This document shows positions 11,201-20,200 of a stretch of 64,000 nucleotides of DNA, one piece after another. The stretch comes from Chondrosia reniformis (Eukaryota; Porifera; Demospongiae; Chondrillida; Chondrillidae), in NCBI GenBank assembly GCA_947172415.1, contig OX359194.1, forward strand, positions 2,356,001 to 2,420,000, given 5' to 3'. How positions within the stretch are numbered: the stretch's first letter is position 1; each line of letters opens with the position of its first letter. The position numbers and the translations under genes are program-made. The notes beneath the pieces were generated by a model that was not told the DNA's origin, searched no databases, and saw only the letters and a list, made by a program, of their open reading frames with translations.

Positions 11201-14200
11201 ACAAAACCTGTTTTACAACCTCAAAGTTCAGAGAATTGAATTATAATGAAACCTTGATATTTCAATTGCCCTAAGTCTCAACTGATTGGCTGCTTTATAG
11301 AGATGACTGTCTATTATTATGCTTTGTAGATGGAACCAGTATGCCTAATTAAACCCACAACAAAACCTTAGTCATCTGATAACTTAAATCTTAAAACTTG
11401 ACTATCGGTTTATAGCCAGTTTAAACTAGTAAGATTAAGCAATACTTTTAAATTTGATGTAACACTAAATTTTAATATATACTATGTATTTCCAAAATCC
11501 AAAAATGGAAATTTCTTCCCAGGCCTTTTAACCAACATGTATTGAAACCTACCTTCTGTAAAAAATATTGCTTGGTGTTCCTATAGCTCTTCTTTCTATA
11601 TTGTATCTGTATAATATGGCATTGGTCTAACATAACTTTCATTTGGACGTCACTGCTGCATTGGGAATTTGAATTGATAAGCTCAGGTTACACCTCAAAC
11701 AACAAAGTTGGTTGTCAAGGAAATTTGATACCCAGCCTTTATTGTAAATCCTTGGTTCATCTTCTAAATGAGACCTCTACTGTAGTGTCTATTTGAACCT
11801 GGCCTACATATGCAATTAAATATGATCCATGCTTACATATATAGTACGTATACCAGAAACAGCTGTTACATTTATAACTTATCTGAAACTCTAATACCAC
11901 AAGGCCTTTATCTGCAATGATGGGATATGGTGTTATACGTAATACTCTGAAGATCTGCTGGTATTCTTATTATAATGTATACCGTAATTTCTCTGTGCAT
12001 AAATGTTTGTGTTATAAATATATGTTGAGAGATTGCTTGAGGTTCTACTGAGGACGAAAGCAAGCTCCTTGGGTCTGGTAGCCATCTTTATGCTGCAGGT
12101 ATCTCAGTGAGGCCATGTTTTGCTTCCACTCAGCTATTTGAGTTAATCTTTCCTGTTGAAAATATTTTGTTCCAAAAATTATTCATGGTTTGAGCCAACC
12201 ATGAATATATTTTAACAAAGAAAATTTCCCAAATTAGGATACATATATACCTTTTATGTTTGTTTACAAAGGGATGTTATGCCCTTAAAAGGTATCCTCC
12301 ATGTACGTATATCTGTCTGTATGTACGTACGTTTTGGAACAAATTGTACAGATTTGTGAACTTAAATCAAAGTTAAAGTGTAAAATGACATGTAAACTTT
12401 ATTTTTAACTGTTTTAGTCAATTCTTTGTGTTTCCAGTATGACCTCAATTAAGTATATCCATACTATACATACATGTACAGTGGACCCTCGCTTATCCGG
12501 ACCCAACAGGACCGGACTATATCCGGATAACTGAAACGACTGGATATGTGAAGCAGAAGAAACGCCGCCTCAATCGAGATTTTCAAGCGAGGAACGAGTA
12601 GTATTTCGGTTGATATCGTCGAGTGGTTAGTTCAAATAAGTTAGTTTGGTCTTTAAAGTACCACAACAACATTTCCTTTTCTAGGAGACATCGCTACAGC
12701 TAGCCATTGTCTTAAACTCGTACACACTATTAAACGATGGACGTTAATTAGGAACGGAATCTATAAGGCCGGATAATCCAAGCAGCCGGGGCCGGATACT
12801 TGAGGTTCAGATAAGCGAGGGTCCACTGTACATATATAATGTTTCCTTTTTATGCTGAAAGGGTCATTTTTGTTTTCTGTGTTCCTTGCACAGACAAACA
12901 GTTCTGAAATGGCCACAAGCTTTGTGGCACTCGACCAGCCATCCCCTTGCTCCCAGCCATGCCTGATTCTCTGCTTATAAAAGTGGTTTATGACATAATT
13001 TGATTCTCTTTCATCAGCTATTTTAAACTTAATTAATTTATAACCATCCATAGCAAAACCACATGCAGCTATCAATAATGTACTGTATGCGTATTTAGTA
13101 TATATATGTGGATTGTGATGTAATGTTTAGTATTGTCTATATGCATGGAGCTGCACACGTTTCTTGACATTTCCTTGGTCTGACCTTCATTTCTGCTCTT
13201 TTCATTGAGTATTCATGACTGTTCTTTAAGTGATACCAGATCACACCTTTAGTATGTGGTACTGTAGCAGTGGTAGAGTAGGGACCATTGCTCGAGGTTA
13301 GAGTAGTGGCAGCTTCTATACCACCACGATCCAAAATGAGTTGTAGCACAGTTTCCACTCCAAATATCATTATCTCTATCAGGAGTAGTAAACTTCATTC
13401 CATTTTGATAAGTCAGTGAATCTCCAGCATCACCCGAGTACCCATCAACAAATATGGCATATTGTGAGCTAGCATCTCCAATCCAGAAGGAGTTGTATCT
13501 TGCATGAGCTGTTCTTCCTTCCCAGTCCCACAAGTCAACTCGTAACTCAGGTGGAGCACATTCCCATTTGGTGATACTATACATGTTCTCCAGTCCCAGC
13601 CAAAAGCTGTTGTCTATGGGACCAAAGCCATCAGCAAAGTACTCCCAATTACGAGCAAAGTTGTAAGAGTCATTCCTTCTCATGATGACTGTCCATCCTC
13701 CTCCATCAGTGTCCATATCACACCAGACAACGAAGGGAGGCTTTGTAGTGTCTGGTTGTATGGCATAAGGACCTGATTGAGTATGTCCATTATTGAAAAC
13801 ATCACAGCAGTCCTTGAAGAAGAGAGTGCAGTCTGCTGGTAATGTAAGATATATAAACTCTCTTTAATGAAGTGAAATACATGTATACGTACTAAGGTAG
13901 ATTTCACTTAATAAATAAAATGATGGATGGATACTGTATCAGATATATGTAGAGGACTGTCTTACTTTCATTGTCATTTTGGACACTTCTGAGTACATCT
14001 GTGGACTGTCTCTTAGCAAGACTGTAACCACCAGATTGAGCAAGCCAGAAGAAAGCAAGGACTATCTTGAATAAGACTGTCATCTCTACTCTTCAATAAG
14101 GTTGTGGTATAGTAAAGAACATTATGTGTGTCTTATTTTAAAGACTTTTGTGACCATATAAGGAAGTGGAATTTTATAATTACAATTTAAAGTGTTTTAC

Positions 14201-17200
14201 AACCTCAAAGTACAGAGAATTGAATTATAATTAAACCTTGATATTTCAATTGCCCTAAGTCTCAACTGATTGGCTGCTTTATAGAGATGACTGTCTATTA
14301 TTATGCTTTGTAGATGGGACCAGTATGCCTACAAAATCTGAGTCATCTGACAACTTACTGTAAATCAAGTGATTTAACTATCAAGATTTAGAAAGTTACT
14401 TTTCTACATGTATGTATGTGCATAGCATACAGTAAATGTAATTGATATGATTAGAGTAATATATTATTGGATTAAGCAATAACTCTAGATCTTCTAAAGA
14501 TATGATTGTAGGTTCCACTGTAATTCCATTTTAATTCCTCTAAAAAAGTAAATAGCCCTTCTTAGGCCATTTAGCCAGTTTAAACTAGTAAGATTAAGCA
14601 ATACTTTTAAATTTGATGTAACACTAAATTTTAATATATATACTGTATTTCCAAAATCCAAAAAAAGAAAATTTCTTCCCAGGCCTTTGAACCAACATGT
14701 ATTGAAACCTATGTGCCTTCAGTAAAAAATATTGCTTGGTGTCCCTATAGCTCTTCTTTCTACATTGGATCTGTATAATATGTCATTGGTCTACCATAAC
14801 TTTCATTTGGACATCACTGCCGCATTGGGAATTTGAATTGATAAGCTTTTACACCTCAAACAACAAAGTTGGTTGTCAAGGAAATTTGATACCCAGCCTT
14901 TATTGTAAATGCTTGGTTCATCTTCTAAATGAGAGCTCTACTGTAGTGTCTATTAGAACCTGGCCTATGCAAGTAAATATGATCCATACTTACATAAATG
15001 TACATACACCAGAAACAGTTGTTACAATTAAAACTGATCTGAAACTCTAATACCACAAGGCCTTTATCTGTAATGATGGGATGGTGTTATAATACTCTGA
15101 AGATTTGCTGGTATTCTTAATATAATGTATACCATAATTTCTCTGTGCAGAAATTTTCGTGTTATAAATTTTTATGTTGAAATATATTTGTGGTCTGGGC
15201 ATACTGCACTTCTTGATTGTCTTGAGAGATGACTCGAGTTTCTACTGAGGACGAAAGCAAGCTTCTTGGGTCCGGTAGCCATCTTTATGCTGCAGGTATC
15301 TCAGTGAGGCCATGTTTTGCCTCCACTCGGCTGTTTGAGTTAATCTTTGCTGTTGAAAATATTTTGTACAAGAAATTATTCATGGTTTGAGCCAACCATG
15401 AATATATTTTAACAACGAACATTTCCCGACTTAGGATGTATACCTTTATGTTTGTTTACAAAGGAATGTTATGCCCTTAAAGGTATCCTCCATGTACGTA
15501 TATCTGTCTGTATGTACGTACGTTTTGGAACAAATTGTACAGATTTGTGAACTTAAATCAAAATTGAGTGTATTTCCTTGGTCTGACCTTCATTTCTGCT
15601 CTTTTCATGGAATATGTCCAACTGTTCTTTCAGTGATACCACATCACACCTTTATTATGTGTGGTACTGTAGCACTAGTAGAGTAGGGACCATTGAGGTT
15701 AGACGCGTGGCAGTTTCTATACCACCATGCTCCAAAAACTGCTGTAGCACAATTCAGACTTGTATGAATATCATTCTCTCTCTCAGGAGTCGAAAACCTC
15801 ATTCCATTGTGAAGAGTCAGTGAATCTCCAGCATCACCCGAGTACCCATCAACCAATACGGCATATTGAGAGCTAGCATCTCCAATCCAGAAGGAGTTGT
15901 ATCTTGCATGAGCTGTTCTTCCTTCCCAGTCCCACAAGTCAACTCGTAACTCAGGTGGAGCACATTCCCATTTGGTGATACTATACATGTTCTCCAGTCC
16001 CAGCCAAAAGCTGTTGTCTATGGGACCAAAGCCATCAGCAAAGTACTCCCAATTACGAGCAAAGTTGTAAGAGTTATTCCTTCTCATGATGACTGTCCAT
16101 CCTCCTCCATCAGTGTCCATATCACACCAGACAATGAAGGGAGGCTTTGCAGTGTCTGGTTGTATGGCATAAGGACCTGATTGAGTGTGTCCATTATTGA
16201 AAACATCACAGCAGTCCTTGAAGAAGAGAGTGCAGTCTGCTGGTAATGTAAGATATATAAACTCTCTTTAATGAAGTGAAATACATGTATACGTATATAC
16301 TAAGATAGATTTCACTTAATAAATAAAATGATGGATGGATACTGTATCAGATATATGTAGAGGACTGTCTTACTTTCATTGTTATTTTGGACACTTCTGA
16401 GCACATCTGTGGACTGTCTCTTAGCAAGACTGTAACCACCAGATTGAGCAAGCCAGAAGAAAGCAAGGACTATCTTGAATAAGACTGTCATCTCTATACT
16501 GCAACTAAAAATGAAGTTTGTAGTTGTTGTCTATATAGTTTCTGTGATCTTTGTGGTGACCATATTTACAGATAGCCAACCACACAGTATATGAGATAGT
16601 TTTACCTTGAAGCTGGTTGGTTAACTGTTTGAGTTGTTAACATCAAAAGTCTATGATATGTATTCAAAACCAATAAATTGTTGATTAGTCTGTTTAAAAT
16701 GTTTCTCATTTATTGCTGATGGAGACCTTGAGACTTTAAATTGCTGAAACATTGTTTTGCAGATGCTCATTTTAACTACAATACTATTCTCAACGAATGG
16801 AGAAACCATGCACCCGTATCATTTAGTTCATAATCTTTGTATTTATATTATGACTAGCACAGAAGCTCCACCTTTCTCTGCTCCAGTGCCTCATGCTTGG
16901 TGCTACCTAACGACAGAGAATCGGACGTCAGCACTTTGAGGCCACCATACCGTAAACAAAACATTTGAAAAAGATGGACGCCTTTTTCATAACAGATGGA
17001 ATACTTGCATCGTACTTCTTGGGTGAGGTGAATTGTCTTTCGTCTACCCCCTTATGACACCCCCCGTGCGGTACACCATTATAATCCTGCATTTCAGCTC
17101 GATTGTATGCAAGCTGCAAGAGGAATTATTGAACAAAGGATTACAGCTCTACAAAGTTATATATATAGTAGCACTTGTACAATAGGGACCATTGAAGTTA

Positions 17201-20200
17201 CAGTAGAGTTATGGATGTAGTCCACCAATACAGTGTGTCCATATTACCTCAGTGTATATGGCACTTTGTTCCCACTCAGAGTGGAATTTAGAGAATGAAA
17301 AGAGACACTTCCTAAATGGCTGAGGGTGAACTTGCACAGAAGTGCCACAGATTTGGGTCATGAGCATCGACCGTATTGTAGCTCAACTTGACATGGTCGC
17401 AGATGCTGTGAAGGAAGTAGTTAAGAGACTGGAGTGTTTTAATGTCTGCAGCATATTGAAGTTGAACATAAGAGGATGATACCATTCCAATAATGTCTGA
17501 TGACAATTGAGCTCATTTAGACACGTGTCCTGAAAAGCCAAATAGTTACTTTCAGCACTGTACATACGTATGTATCCTATATTGATTACAATCCATTATA
17601 TACTGCAAGAATACAAGTTTGTTTGCTGAACTATGGTCTAATTGATTATAGTTTAAGTTTGTGGTTGTTGTCTATATAGTTTCTGTGGTCTTCGTGGTGA
17701 CCATATTTACTGATTGCCAACCACACAGTAGATGAGATAGTTTTACCTTGAAGCTTGTTTTTTATTGCTTGAGTTGTGAACATCAAAAGTCTATGATGTG
17801 CAATCAATACCTATGTTTGTGTACAAATTGTTAATTAAAATGTTTCTCATTTATTGCTGATGGAGACCTCAAGACATTTAATTGCTACAACATTGTGTTA
17901 CTGATGCTCATTTAATACTATTCTCAATGAATGCAACTACCACCCCTAACATTTAGTTGATAATCTCTGTATTTATATTATGACTAGCACAGAAACCCTT
18001 CCTTTGGAGGGCTTCTCTGCTCCAGTGCCCTATGGCTCGGTGCTACCTAACGACAGAGAATCTGATGTCAGCACTTTTGAGGCCACCCTCCCGCAAGCAA
18101 AACAATCGAAAAATGCATTTCCGTGATGGATGGAATACTTGCGGCATTCTTCTCGGGTGAGGCGAATCGTCGTTCATCTACCCCCTTATGACACCCCCCA
18201 TGCGGTACCTCGTAATAGTCCTGCAATTTGGCTCGATCATACGTAAGCTACAGGAGGAGTTATCAAAGGATTACGCCTCTACAAAATTATATATGTAGAT
18301 ATTAATTGTAGCACTAGTACAATAGGGACCATTGAAGTTACAGTGGAGGTAGAGACATAGCCCACTAATACAGTGTGTCCATATTGCCTCAGTGTATATG
18401 GCACTTTGTTCCCACTCAGAGTGGAATTTAGAGAATGAAAAGAGACACTTCCTAAATGGCTGAGGAGAACTTGTACAGAAGTGCCACAGATTTGGTTCAT
18501 GAACATAAACCATATTGTACGTACATACGTAGCTCAACTTTGACATGGTCTCAGATGCTGTGAAGGAAGTAGTTAAGAGACTGAAATTAAAATTAATGTC
18601 TGACCACATTTGAGCTCACTCAGACATACGTACATATGTCCTTGAAAAGCCAAATAGTTACTTTCAACACTGTACATACTTATGCAGTGTATACTACGTA
18701 TATTGATTACAATCCATTATATGCTGAAAGAGTACAAGTTTGTTTGCTGAACTACAGTATGTGCTTATAAAAGTGGTCTAATTTTATGACATAAATTTTG
18801 ATTCTCTTTCATCAGCTATTTTAAACTATAAGTATCTATAGCACATCCAAAATTGTTAATAATGTACTGTATTTAATATATGTGGATTGTGTTAGCTTTC
18901 TGATGTAATGATGTAATGTTTAGTATTGTCTACATGCATGGAGCTGCACACTTTTCTTGACACTTCCTTGGTCTGACCTTCATTTCTGCTCTTTTCATGG
19001 AATATGTCCAACATGAGCGATTGCTTGAGGTGCTATCAAGGACAGAAGTGAGCCTCTTGGGTCTGGTAGTCTGTCTTTACACTGCAGGTCCCTCTGTGAG
19101 GTCATGATTTTGCATCTACTCAGCTGTTTTAGTTACCATAATGGCATTCATATTTGTTGTTGAAAACAATATTATTTTGTGTAAATATATTCATGGTTTG
19201 AACCAACCACAAATATATTTTGACTAGGAAAGTTTCCCAAATTATGGTATCTTTGTTATCATGTGTAGAACAAGCTTGAAGCCAGTCTTTTGCAGGCTAC
19301 TGGCAAACTGCCATCCCAGAAGGAGGAAACAACTGATTCAACACTGAGCAAGGTTTACTTGAGTGAATTCTTAACAGAGCTAGATTTTGGCCAATATATA
19401 AATAATTAGTCACTTTTATATTATATTATGGCTACAGTCCTCACCTCTGGGTTATAACTATTACATATACACACATATATTGTGAAGTGAGTTAATTGCA
19501 CTTGGCCTGTGCAAAGGTTATGATGATAAGTAAAAAGGAATGTATTAGTAGTATGCCAAACCAGTCAAGTGGAATTCCTTGCCTCAGGGCTATAACTACA
19601 AATATACACACATACAGTATATGTTGTTGTGTTATGTCTGGCAGGTGATCCAGCTGACAGGATTCTCTGATCCAGTGTACTCTGAAGCATATGTGATAGT
19701 GAACCAGTTTGATATTGTATTGGATGTACTGATTGTGAATCAGACCTCAGACACGCTGCAAGGATTGACACTGGAACTGGCCACTTTAGGTGAATACACA
19801 CCAATGTTATGCACTATCTGGAAGTAGTATTAAACCAGTTTATTGGTTTATAGTGTTACAGTTTATATGAGAATACACTTGGTTGGGTTACACAGTTTAC
19901 TGGTGTGGTACATTACTATATACTATGAGAATACACTTGGTTGGGTTACACAGTTTACTGGTGTGGTACATTACTATATACTATGAGAATACACTTGGTT
20001 GGTTAAACATGTGGTACATGTGATTATCCCTATTAGGTGATCTGCGCTTGGTTGACAAGCCTGTTCCCACAACAATGGGTCCTCACGGCTTTGAGAATAT
20101 CAAAGCAACAATAAAGATATCATCAACTGAGAATGGAATTATATTTGGAAATATTGGTGAGTAAAATGGTTACTTGCATTCATTAGAGCGAGGTCTATAC

